Source: Actinernus sp. WN-2022
Taxonomy: Eukaryota; Cnidaria; Anthozoa; Actiniaria; Actinernidae
Assembly (NCBI GenBank): GCA_030867875.1
Contig: JAOWCC010001501.1
Coordinates: forward strand, 14,847,524 to 14,911,523
Direction: 5' to 3'
Length of the DNA stretch: 64,000 nt
Shown: piece by piece, positions 54,569 to 64,000 of the stretch
Layout of the letters: every line of letters begins with the position of its first letter
How positions within the stretch are numbered: position 1 is the stretch's first letter
Translations under genes and position numbers: made by a program
Notes under the pieces: generated by a model
The model's database searches: none
The model's input: only the letters and a program-made list of their open reading frames with translations
What the model was told of the DNA's origin: nothing

Positions 54569-57500
54569 CTTAAGAGAAAAATGAAAATAAGGACACACAA
54601 GACATGGATTATCGGCAAACGTGGATCTCATTGGCTACTCAGTCATTGGCAATTCTTTGCTCAGTGTTATGTGACATCATTATCGCCATCTTGGTTGACG
54701 TACACAAACTACACCTCGTTAGCTTCTCTTGATTGATCAACCAACATGGCTGCCACGTCATTTAATATGAAGCTATAATTTTGGCTTATCGAACTCATTA
54801 ATAATTCATGAAGCAAAAACAAAGGAAACTCGCTTTAAGCTCGAGTTTGTACATCCGATAAAGCACGGCTACTCGTTCTCTCTCTAGAGCGGATTTCAAT
54901 TGAGTGTCGGAAGTGTTTTGGTTCTGCGTTTACTAAGCTCTCCTATTGGCTGAGAAAGTAAACCAACCAATCAGAATCCAAAGTAAAACCAAACGCAAAT
55001 TGGTTTTGGTTTTGCTTTGGTTTGTCATTGGCTCACAGGGAAGCCATTTATGAGTTACTTGTGATTACTCGCTCCCATGATTGGCTGGCTGTGGGTAATT
55101 TGCGTTTGGTTTTACTACACTCAATTACCCTATATCATTATGACGTCACGGCTTGTTTATGAGGGGGACAGAATCGACATGAACAATATAATTTTGAACT
55201 AAATCTGCTCTGCTGAGAAAAATTTAACTTCGAATTGTCTGGTTTCCAGATATCAGCCGTATCAATGTTTATCCCACAATATTTACCGTATTTGGTGGCT
55301 GTTACCACTATTCTACGTTCTACAAAATGCATTTGATAGCGATTTCCTTTGTGTTGTTGCTGTTTTGTCCCCCTCCCACGACCGTGATCCTTAGCGTTTA
55401 AACAATAGATTGTTTTGATTTGACGTCATAATGATATAGGCCAATTGAAAACCGCTCTATTACTTAAAGCCAGGGTTTGATCGATAATCAATGTTGAGTG
55501 CGGAAGTAGAAAAAAACTTAAAATGCTTATTTTGGATGCGATGTTTTCAGTTTTTCTCGATATTAGTTGATAGTAAATTTGGATAGAACCACTGGTTATT
55601 AATACTAAAACAATTTAATATAGACCACGTGATCTTGGTTGCTATCAACTTAGTATTTCACTGTGGCCTCACCTCTTGTCAAATATCAGCCAATTACATT
55701 CAAGCTTCGAGCTCTGGGGTGTATCCAGGGGGGTACATCGAACCCCCCTTTCTCTCGCTCGCTTACAAAAGACAAAGAAATTACCAAATATTTTGGCGCT
55801 CGCGTATGTCGAAACCCCTTCCGAACCCTCACACAGAATCCTCACACAGAACCCTCACACAGAATCCTCACACAGAATCCTCACACAGAATCCTCACACA
55901 GAATCCTGCATCCGCCCTAGGAACTCGTAGTCTTGTTGTTAATTAGAAACATTGCTGATAACGCAATAATTAGCATCATAATCGGATGCCCTAGCTACAC
56001 AGTGAAACACCAACAATCATGCAATGGACTATTTCTATTGCCTCCCCTTTAGATCATGTATACCGTTCCCTTCTGAATTGTTTCTTGTATTTCTTGTTAA
56101 CGCATGAGAAAATACATTGATATGAAATATATTGAAAATAATCTTTTTCGCAAAGGATTTGAGATGTCAGTACGACAAACAGGCAAAGTATACGGGTCAT
56201 TTCTATAACCGATGGAAACACGGACATTCGGATTTTCGAGATTTTCCATAGTATATGCGAATTGGTTGGTTTCCAATGCTATACATACTGGTTATTTCAT
56301 GGTTATTTTAATTTGTATTATTTGGTATACAAAGAGCATTCAGGCGAGCTTCGTACGCCCCTGAGATCCAACAACAATTCTAAGCAGTTGACGTTTTCAC
56401 CCGAACAGGGTTGTCGCCAGAAGGTCAAATAGGAGGGGCAGGGGGCCAATGTCACCCTCCGCCCCCAACTTCCCCCATCAGATTTCGCCCCCTCCTTTTA
56501 TTCTCACATCAAGTCTCGATTAAATTGAGCCACTGGTTGTCACTCACTGGGTTACAATATAAACACGCTAACTCTCGGAGTCTCGAACATTTTCCCATTC
56601 TGACTTTGCCCGACCATACCCCAAAATATTTTCCCATTTTTACTTTTTTCCCCATTTGTTTGCTGACTTTGTCCGACCTTACCCCAAGATCCTGGCGACA
56701 ATCCTGCCGAAGGTTTACGTATTTTTGTAATTCATTAAAATTATACGTCAATAGTGTGATTTTATTTGATCCGGTTATTCTTACCTGGAGGGAACACCTT
56801 ATAGACGTAGTTACTGTAGACCGTTCCAGTGCACGGAGAGTCAGCTTTGTTGTTGCACAAGGAGAATGCTCTACCCAGACATTTCTGGGAGAGTCCGTCT
56901 TTATCGTACGAAAACGCTGCGTTCTTACCGCTCCAGCACTCCGCAAAGAACTGCAGGGCAAAATACGTGTACTTCTTCTCGAGTGTCTTCTCTGCACAGC
57001 GGCACACAAGACTGCAAGATTTAAAAACAAGTGACGTCATTTTGATGTGTGACGTCATTTTGACTGATGTTGTGACGTCATTCTGATGTTGTAAGTCATC
57101 GTCATACTGATATGTGACGTCATTAAGAGTGTTCTACGTGAGTCACCCTTACTGGATGACCATGAAAACGGACGCGTGTTCGCCCTTTGTGATAGTCACA
57201 GCATAGAGTGTGCAATAGGCTTCGTTCGATGTACACCTTGGCAAAATAGGTTGTCGTCCCGATCCAACGACATTCCCAGACCGAAATGGATTGTGGGTAC
57301 AACTATCCAGCTGTGCGAAATGGGTAAACTACAACCACAATCAATTTCGGTCTGGGAATGTCGCTTGTCGTTTACCGTTTTCCGGGAAAACCTTTTTATG
57401 TCACGTACAAAGGTTTCATGCAATCTGAGGCTCGGAGACAAATTAAGTTTATTCTTTTTTCCGAGAAAAGCTGAGCCTCATGTTGAAAAATTGTGCGTGA

Positions 57501-60500
57501 CAAGTGAAGCATATATCGACAGTGGGCTATTGACCGAATTTATATATGTCTAATTTTAAGCCGAGATATCTTTAAGCCTTTTCTTGCTATATCATCCAAA
57601 CTTTCCAAAACTAATATATAAAAAGCAAAAAGGTATTCACTTATATAGCGCAAATTCTATATGAACATATTCAAATGCGCTTCACAAGGTTATTTTTGTG
57701 ATACGGACTGCTGTTGTGGCGCAATGTGCTGCCGTGCAGTTTAGAATCATGAGTGATTGTTAGTACCTCAGAATACTTGGCTATTCTGTCGGGAGACAAT
57801 CCCCTACTCTTTCTCGAAATAACACAACAGGTTCTTTGACGTCCCCCTCGTATAGATTAGAAGAGGAAGGAGACAAGTAACCCTGCGGTGCCCAAGTACG
57901 CGGCTGGGATTCAAACTCCCGACCTCCCGCACTCTCGACCGTACTCTACCAACGGAGCTATAACCAGTGAGGCGGTTAATATATATACAGTCAATCCCCA
58001 GAACGTAGTCCCTTTTCATTTATACAAATACACACATACTGTAAGTATATGTTTATCATATACTATCAGTATATGTTTATCATTTCGTCTGTGGTCCCTC
58101 CAATGTCCCTACTAATATTATTACCTACCATTATGGGATGGTGTTAAAACATTTTCAATTGGCCTAACCTAAAAGCAATCTGAAAAATGTATTCAAACTG
58201 CCACAACATGATAACAAATATATCTAGAGTGTATACTTGTTTATTTTAGGGCTGTAATGAAAACAATATAGATTTAAGATATATTTGCTGATATACCATT
58301 ACGACTAATATACATATTTCAGATGTCTTGGGGTCAGGCAAATCTAAAAATATTTGTTCAACACCATCCCAAAATTGTAAGTATTAATATTAACATTATT
58401 CCACGTAAATGTACTTACAGATCATTCTGTGTATATTTGTAAAAATGTCCAAATGACTACGTTCTTGGGATTGACTGTATATATACGTATATATATATAT
58501 CTAAATAATAGAACACACATTTCAATGTGTTTACTGGTAAAATAATGTACGTGGGATGTTGGGAGAATACAAGAAATGCTTGAAAATCACAAGCCGAAGG
58601 CGCGTGATTTTCAAGCATTTCAAGTGAGCGTTCTCCCAACATCCCAAGTGCTTTATTTCGCCAGTAAACACATTGAAATGTGTGGTCTATTGCTTTCATA
58701 TAATATAACTACGACACAACGCAAGCAGGCGTGCCGATTTCTATGTGTTTACCGGCACACTAGACCATAGATTATTGAGTCTATGATCCAATCAGAGCGC
58801 TCGTACTAACTGGTTTATATTATAAATAACGGGCGGAGCTCTGTATATATGATCACGGATAGCGAAAGAGAAATATAGAGGTTAAAATAAGAGAAAAAGA
58901 AACAAAACTCCTTTTTTGTTGCATTGAAACGTCATCTGGTAGTGACGGTAAAGACTTGATGCATTGGGTTTACAAGCACGTGGCCCGAGACCGAGACCAG
59001 ATGCACGTAGGTAATTTTTTCTTCTTTTTCTTGCATGAGAAAAAATACCAGATGATGAAAGAAGAGCTAAAACATGATATCCGGGCTTTTAAAAAAACCG
59101 ATGTCTCGGTCATGGCCTCGAACCCACCATCTTGCTAACTGGGAACTCGAAGTCGCGATATTAATCGATTTCGGTCGGTGTTACAAATAATAGAGGTTGG
59201 GCGGGCTGAGGGCGGGGCCAGGTCGCGGTCAGTCGGACGGACGAAAAGAGCATTTTTTTCGCTCGCGCGCTATGTATCTGGTGCTTAGCTCGCGTTCGGC
59301 ACGTGCAGGAGCTTTGCTATTAATTTCAAAGTGATATTTAGATGGTAAGACCTTTTGACAAGACGAAGACGCTTTTGGTAAGCGAAATAATGAAACAAGC
59401 CATAGTTGAATATATTCACGCGCAAGTTTTTTCCAAACCTTTGCATGGACTTATCAGGATTTTCCCAGTCAAACACGTGTCCATCGTTCTTGTCGCTGAA
59501 CGGATCTCTGTCAGTGACAATCAGCTCTGGCAAGGGGCGTGGCTTCTTGACATGGTCTCTATAGCAACCGACCTTTTCAATTTTCAAACCACAGGTGCTG
59601 ATTTTTTCTATAAAATAAATTTTCATCACGAAATCAAAATTCATACCTCTAAGGGGTGTTTACATGATACCAGATCGAGTTTCATCCCGGAACGCGTTCA
59701 TCCCGGTTCCCACTTGTACTCTTTATAGATATTCTTCACATGATGCCGCTACGAAATGTCATTTCACAATTACTTCACTCCGGTTCTTGTACCAGATTGA
59801 AAGTTTCGTTCCGGAATGAAAGTCGATCCGGTATCACGTAAACACCCCATAAGAAAATTAGTCATTTGTCCCACTTTTCGTATCTTAGCAACCCGAAAGT
59901 TAAAGCTCTCGACCAAGAAGTTCATTTAGCCTCGTGATCGAATATGCTAAGTTATGTTAATTAGTACATAGCCAATTATCTCTCAGAAAAATGATATATG
60001 TCAATACACTGACTGTATTCATCTTAATTAGGTGGACGAATTAGTCCTGAGGGGAGAGAAGGTGTTTAATTGCATGTACTGACCTTGTTGTAGCTGGTTC
60101 AAACTCATGGGAAACCCTTGGTAGCCTGAGACAAGAACAGCTCTGCATTAGAACAACGTAATCTTGTGACAATAGTCCAATTCGTAGTTCTCGGACCGCC
60201 ATTTCGAAAGGTAACTAAGCCGTTGGTGACATCGAGGCTGGAGTTGAGCCAGTTTAGTTAGAGGCCTGTAGCATGATAATCACAATATATTCATATTCAT
60301 AGAAAGAGAGTTCGTATCAGTGCACGGTGAGCTCCAGCCTCCATGCGATGCTAAGTCTTGAACTACGAATCCAAGAAGAATTCTTGATGTTTTTCTCATG
60401 GACCGTCTTGACTCATATTCTAGCTCCCTTCCCCTCCCCTGGGCCACAGGTAAGAGGCGAAGTGCTTAACCACTGCGCCACCCCGGTTCCCTTCTTACAA

Positions 60501-62498
60501 CTGCCTTTTTTGAAGATAGTACGGTCCTTGTTTGTTATTACTATCTTCAAGTTGACCAGTCTAAGAGATATCTCTCTCTCATCAGATTGATAGATCAACA
60601 GTATTCAATCCCACCTCGATCCTTGCTGGAATACAGTTTTCAGGGCCGGGTGCTTACCGCGTTTACACCGAAAACACCCAGTTGGTAGGAAAATCAAATG
60701 GTACCGAGGCGCGTCATTTGAATCAGTAATTTTGTTGGGATAGTTTTGGAAAACGTGAGCTGGGCTAATCCACTTTTCCTGCTCTTTTCGGTGGACGTGC
60801 GTACTATTTGTATGTTTCTTATATTATATTTTTTTCATTTTATTATATTTTTGAATTTCGAACCAGATAGTTTGATGTTAAAAAGTGAAACTGTGCACGT
60901 GCAGGTATGCTTCAGGACTTTTGGAACAATATGTAAAAACGGTCAACTACAAAAGAAAGTATAATTTCCATCGCTGTTTCTCAGTTAAATCCCGTACGAA
61001 GTTTTCGCTACTGGTACTCCTTATTTTTCTATTTAGTTCTGTATTCTAACACCCTCAATTTTATGCTTAAGGATTTCGATCTTTTGCAATCATTCAATTT
61101 CAAATGGAGCTACTTTAAAACTAATCCGCAGCCATGGCATCATCATTTCAAAATCGTCTCATCTTACAAATTCTTAGTTTTCTCGATTACCGAAGTCCGT
61201 CTCATTACAAATGATGCTCTTTGATTATTTTCCTTCGTACTTTCTAATTATCTCGACATTTGTACTGTTTAATGTTTGTTCATGTGGTTTGTCGTTGGAA
61301 AGTGAAAGAAAAGCTGGTAAATGAAGTACAAGGAAACAGTAATAATGGAAAGCCTGGGGAATGTCATCTTGTAGTAATACGATATTTGACACAAGCCAAT
61401 TTTTTTTTCACTTCCACGACGAGTATTTTGGGCACGGTACGCCGTGTGTCAAAAATTATCGACACGGTAACCCTCATTTTTGTCGTAAATGGAAATGTTC
61501 CGGTACGCGTGCTCGAAAATCTAGGGCTGCTGAGACCTTGTGAAAAGGTAGTCTCGGTCCGCCTGTTTGGAGTGCCGAGCACACAGATGTACACTAGTTT
61601 ACAAACTTATGAACAGTCAAATTGACTTTGATTTTAATATTTTATTAAATAAAGATGTACATAATCATAACACTAGGCAGAGAAACAATGCCCATCTTAA
61701 ACAAGCAAGAACAAACTGGGGAAAGCATTGTTTTACCTATCAGGCTTTGGATGAGTGGAATTCCCTCCCATCCGAAATACGAGCCGATTCGAAGTCATTA
61801 GCCAATTTTAAAGTGCATTTTACTTTTTAACTTTTTAGATTTCTTATTGTATATACATTTTTATCAATTTTTACTTATCATTGTTATTAATTAGTTGTAA
61901 CTATTCTCTCTAAACTTTATTTTACTTTATTAGTTATATTACGCAGGGCCCCATTGAAAAACTCCTCGGAGATATGGGCACCCTGTCTAAACATCGTTAC
62001 TATTATTACCCAAGTTAGGAGTGCCGTGCCCAAGTTAGAAGTTGCCGGGTCCGGTACTCATTCAGTTGAAAGCTTACTTATAATATATGTATAATATATA
62101 TATTGGATATTGGAGTCTCTCTACTGAATTGGGATTGAGAGTCAACGTTAGTTCTAATACAGTACTAGCATCTCAAAGGAGTAGTATATATATAACATAC
62201 TAGAATATACTCCGTTTCCCGGCTTTCTAAGTAAACTCTAAGACATGCTTACCTAATGAAGCAAAATCTGAGGCGAGCTTTCTTTCGGAGTTTGTTCCTT
62301 TATAAAAAGAGAAAGGAAAACAAAAACGGAGAAACCGCAAAATCACACGTCGATTTATTTTAAAATCGAAATTACGCTAATTATTCTCCCGAAATTAACA
62401 ACAACAACAAAACTAAGTCACATTCACATACCTCTAACTGCTGGAAAAAGAACGAAGGAAAAGAGGACTATAATAACGCAGCCCATCCTTTTCGACAT
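54420..62498 (-). CDS. Secreted WSC-like + ShKT domain protein (4 exons)
   Basis: - strand exons 62498-62432, 59607-59439, 57011-56785 and 54568-54420 join to 612 nt: 203 codons plus stop, open throughout, with intron phases 1, 2, 1 agreeing at every junction. Residues 1-22 are a signal peptide. Residues about 28-150 form a cysteine-rich domain with VGCYRD (35-40) and AECWSG (102-107), resembling WSC-type modules. A Pro/Thr/Val linker leads to a ShKT domain (Cys 169, 176, 185, 196, 200, 203) ending at the stop. The last four Cys follow the usual ShKT spacing, but the Lys-Tyr dyad of channel-blocking ShK toxins is absent, so toxin activity is not implied. A secreted or matrix role is inferred. 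A TATA box precedes it. Confidence 0.75.
54896..55458. mobile_element. Outer MITE of a nested pair
   Basis: AGAGCGGATTTCAATTGAG on the left and CAATTGAAAACCGCTCT on the right are inverted, with TA at both edges. It is interrupted by the inner element 55129-55440. It lies in intron 3 of the WSC-like/ShKT gene. Confidence 0.7.
55129..55440. mobile_element. Inner MITE with 20-bp perfect inverted ends
   Basis: CCTATATCATTATGACGTCA at 55129-55148 is the exact reverse complement of 55421-55440. Each end carries a TGACGTCA palindrome. The interior is non-coding. Confidence 0.85.
55826..55907. repeat. 13-bp tandem array CCTCACACAGAAT
   Basis: Six to seven units with CCCTCACACAGAA variants near the left end. 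Confidence 0.9.
56785..57011 (-). CDS. WSC-like/ShKT gene exon 3
   Basis: Acceptor TTAAATCTTGCAG, donor GTAAGAATA, 227 nt, entering in phase 2 and leaving in phase 1. It encodes CRCAEKTLEKKYTYFALQFF, AECWSG, YDKDG and SNYVYKVFPP. The overlapping long frame on the + strand (56411-57034) is antisense to it. Confidence 0.78.
57030..57120. promoter_or_regulatory. Cluster of four TGACGTCA (CRE/ATF) palindromes
   Basis: GTGACGTCATT occurs four times in about 90 bp, partly as a tandem of about 19 bp, just upstream of exon 3 in intron 2. Function is unknown; it may be a small tandem repeat. Confidence 0.5.
57268..57363. mobile_element. Short foldback element
   Basis: CGACATTCCCAGACCGAAAT is inverted at the right end (TTTCGGTCTGGGAATGTCG). 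About 96 bp. Confidence 0.6.
57634..57975 (-). mobile_element. tRNA-derived SINE
   Basis: On the - strand a tRNA-like head (A-box-like TAGCTCCGTTGG, B-box-like GAGTTTGAATCCC) is followed by a body shared with 36540-36800 and a 3' tail with TATAGCGC/GCGCTTCACA words near 57640-57690. Mutations in the head exclude a functional tRNA. Confidence 0.7.
57976..58507. other. Intronic non-coding stretch
   Basis: A duplicated phrase around AGTATATGTTTATCAT lies at about 58043-58083. AT-rich; no exon. Confidence 0.35.
58508..58690. mobile_element. Hairpin MITE with very long arms
   Basis: ATAGAACACACATTTCAATG on the left is inverted at the right end, and the match continues through GGGATGTTGGGAGAA and TGAAAATCAC to a centre near 58605. 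Almost the entire 183 bp folds on itself. Confidence 0.8.
58691..59438. other. Intronic non-coding stretch
   Basis: No exon or repeat was recognised in intron 2 before exon 2. Confidence 0.3.
59439..59607 (-). CDS. WSC-like/ShKT gene exon 2
   Basis: Acceptor TTTTATAG, donor GTTTGG (weak but phase-correct), 169 nt, phase 1 to 2. It encodes STCGLKIEKVGCYRDHVKK, PLPELIVTDRDPF and DWENPDKSMQ. An alternative AG 12 bp downstream would be out of phase. Confidence 0.7.
59653..59848. mobile_element. MITE with GGGGTGTTTAC ends
   Basis: GGGGTGTTTACATGATACC is inverted as GGTATCACGTAAACACCCC at the right end. About 196 bp, beginning 46 bp from exon 2 in intron 1. Confidence 0.75.
59849..60399. other. 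Intronic non-coding stretch
   Basis: Nothing recognised. Confidence 0.3.
60400..60500 (-). mobile_element. tRNA-like SINE head
   Basis: On the - strand GGTGGCGCAGTGGTTAAGCA resembles a pol III A box with the D-arm of a Leu/Ser-type tRNA. No intact B box or acceptor stem was found. Confidence 0.4.
60501..61589. other. Intronic non-coding stretch
   Basis: Open frames at 60746-60964 and 61260-61625 show no motif and no supporting splice sites. Confidence 0.3.
61590..61990 (+). pseudogene. LINE C-terminal fragment with 3' UTR
   Basis: The frame to 61830 reads DVHNHNTRQRNN, NWGKHCFTYQALDEWNSLP and SLANFKVHF, the very end of an L2/CR1-type ORF. The 3' UTR contains GGGCCCCATTGAAAAACTCC near 61948-61967. 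It is 5'-truncated and lies in intron 1 of the WSC-like/ShKT gene. Confidence 0.8.
61991..62431. other. Intronic non-coding stretch
   Basis: AT-rich, with a TATA-dinucleotide tract at 62085-62110. No exon. Confidence 0.3.
62432..62498 (-). CDS. WSC-like/ShKT gene exon 1: signal peptide
   Basis: ATG at 62498, then MSKRMGCVIIVLFSFVLFPA and a GTATGTG donor; 67 nt, phase 1. It has the n-region charge and hydrophobic core of a cleavable signal peptide. Confidence 0.75.
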
Positions 62499-62568
62499 TT
62501 TAGATAGCACTTGTCGGGTCAATGGAGTGGAAACTTTGAAAAACACTGATATGAGAACCGGATAAACG

Positions 62569-62576
62569 ATATATAT
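62569..62576 (-). promoter_or_regulatory. TATA box of the WSC-like/ShKT gene
   Basis: TATATATA on the - strand about 70 bp before the ATG, implying a 5' UTR of about 40-45 nt. Confidence 0.5.
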
Positions 62577-63073
62577 ACAAGTGACTCTCGGATGGGCCAA
62601 AGACGTTTGAACACAAACTATCGATTGTCCATTCAGCTTTCTTTTATTGACTGCGAGGGATGTCTAATTGTTCTATGTAAACACGCATGACATGTACAGT
62701 GATACACTATTTCCAGATATCGTTAGTTTTCCGGTCATTTCTTGCTTCTAACACGTTCACTAATAACAATAAAGTAAAGAAATGGAATCCAAGCTGACAT
62801 CGAAATCCTCCTACTTCATATTCACTTTTCATCCGGTCACCGCCATCCGACAGTTTTAGCGAGGATAATCGAATATAATTGCAGAGGCACTATCCCAAAG
62901 TAAACACAATTGTTCATTTCCAGAAATGACAATGGAACACTAACCCAAGTTTGCGCTATCCATTCAAAAGGCACATAAAACAAGATAAATATCCTATTAT
63001 AATGGTAAAATATATTTTGTATCAACTGTCTAGATTTATCCTGTTTTTGTTGCAAAGAATTGTATTATATAAT
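62577..63073. promoter_or_regulatory. Possible bidirectional promoter interval
   Basis: It separates the WSC-like/ShKT gene start (leftward) from a candidate signal-peptide exon (rightward, 63074). No shared motif was identified. Confidence 0.25.
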
Positions 63074-63162
63074 ATGATTTCTTCGATGGTTTTTATTGCT
63101 TTGTGTTTTTTTTGTGGGACTCAGTGTACATTGAGGCAGGCTGAATCAACACTGAACCAACC
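63074..63162 (+). CDS. Candidate first exon with signal peptide
   Basis: The ATG at 63074 gives MISSMVFIALCFFCGTQC and runs to a GTAAGAA donor at 63163, phase 2. The TATTATATAATATG just upstream is AT-rich. No second exon could be assigned before the window end, so it is provisional. Confidence 0.35.
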
Positions 63163-64000
63163 GTAAGAAAATGGGCATCCAAAGTTTCCTTTTTAAACAA
63201 TTTTCCAGTATTTTGACTAAAGGAAATGTAGCCGGAAAATTGTTTTTTAACCCGAGTCAAATTTTGATATGAACATTTCGGGCAGTGTTAAAATATTTGA
63301 TTATTTTCATGACGGCAATCGCCAGTAGCTAAGCGTTCTAGAAACGCATAATCCCTGACAAAATATACGAGTAAGCAAAAGAGAAAGTTATACTCTCTAA
63401 GAAAATAATGTGGTTACATTTGAGCCTTTTCGAATTCTGTCGATCAACCGCGCATAAATTGAACTCAAAACGTTAGCCAAATCGCTAGGCTCGATTACCA
63501 GCCGTTTGTGTGAGCCCGCGTGCCTCCACCGACTCGCGCAACGAGTGGGAATAGAGCCCACCAAATCACGGGCGCTAGAAAATGAACAGGGCGTGCAAAA
63601 TGACTGGTTTTCGAAAATCCGATTTCGAGAGTCGGCAGTATTCTTCTCAACAGGTAAGCGATAACCGAGTAAAAGTTCTTTATTTCTTCTCGGTCTCGTT
63701 TTGGTTTCAAATTAACTTAACGATAACCGGCACGATAGTCAGGACCAAGTAGAGTTAGAAAAAGATGAAAAGAAGTCCGGAGGAATGAATGAAGAGGTAT
63801 ACGTATAGCAATGGAAATCCTTAATACATTGTACGGTAACCCTCCCCCCTCCCCCTCAGTCTCGACTTTGAACAGTTCCCACACAATTGTGTGTGTTTTT
63901 GCGGCCCCTCCCAACTCTGTGGCTCGAAGTCGATTCCCGGATGTACTCGGAGTGACTTCAGCTTGTCGTTGTGTCGTTGTGTCTCCGGTTTCCCTCCCTC
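63163..64000. other. Right-edge stretch
   Basis: AACAGGTAAGCG near 63649 is splice-like, but no frame links to the candidate exon at 63074. The last 170 bp are C-rich. Nothing firm. Confidence 0.3.

Noticed and set aside
56411..57034. 207-codon frame on the + strand
   Set aside because: It runs antisense over exon 3 of the WSC-like/ShKT gene, has low-complexity Pro-rich codons at its start and no recognisable domain. The - strand exon has splice sites and a known cysteine pattern.
57898..57975. tRNA gene
   Set aside because: Head of a SINE. The T-arm and A box are recognisable, but mismatches and the attached repeat body exclude a functional tRNA.

Overview
The window is eukaryotic genomic DNA, almost certainly from a cnidarian and probably an anthozoan (coral or sea anemone). 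Exons are short and bounded by GT-AG introns. Decayed CR1/L2-type LINE fragments, foldback MITEs and tRNA-derived SINEs lie everywhere. The main genes combine collagen, Ig and fibrinogen or C-type lectin domains, as in the ficolin-like proteins (CniFLs) known from the anemone Aiptasia. The species cannot be read from the sequence.

The core of the window is a direct tandem array of three paralogous units on the + strand. Unit 1 (8020-16697) and unit 2 (27556-35530) each splice into one open frame of four exons, giving 588 and 683 residues. Exon 1 encodes a short cytoplasmic tail and a hydrophobic signal/anchor. Exon 2 encodes a furin-like site, a heptad-like neck, a collagen rod and one Ig domain. 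Exon 3 encodes two Ig domains. Exon 4 is the recognition head: a C-type lectin domain in unit 1 and a fibrinogen-related domain (FReD) in unit 2. Unit 3 (42636-46797) has a broken exon 1, no collagen rod and a disrupted FReD, so it is called a pseudogene. Every intron is phase 1. The 5' part (promoter, anchor, neck, rod, Ig1) is nearly constant between units, while the 3' part varies or is swapped. This looks like a small family of trimeric, shed, secreted or membrane lectins with a constant trunk and an exchangeable head, plausibly for microbe or symbiont recognition.

On the - strand at the right end (62498 down to 54420) is a second gene absent from single-ORF views. Four exons with matching phases encode a 203-residue secreted protein: signal peptide, a WSC-like cysteine-rich domain and a C-terminal ShKT domain. 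It has a TATA box and a poly(A) signal.

Most of the rest is mobile or repetitive. A near full-length LINE with an intact 1192-codon ORF sits in intron 1 of unit 2, and unit 3 preserves the empty site. There is a 61-bp satellite of about 24 copies interrupted by a 521-bp MITE, a 110-bp minisatellite, 9-, 10- and 13-bp tandem arrays, three copies of a hairpin-ended repeat family (one carrying a decayed coiled-coil ORF), at least five other LINE remnants, two SINEs and a dozen foldback MITEs. Layout: 0-7.9 kb repeats and LINE relics; 7.9-16.7 kb unit 1; 16.7-27.4 kb MITEs, a decayed coding remnant and satellites; 27.5-35.6 kb unit 2 with the LINE; 35.8-42.5 kb repeats; 42.5-46.8 kb unit 3; 47-54 kb repeats and minisatellites; 54.4-62.5 kb the WSC-like/ShKT gene; 62.6-64 kb a possible divergent gene start.
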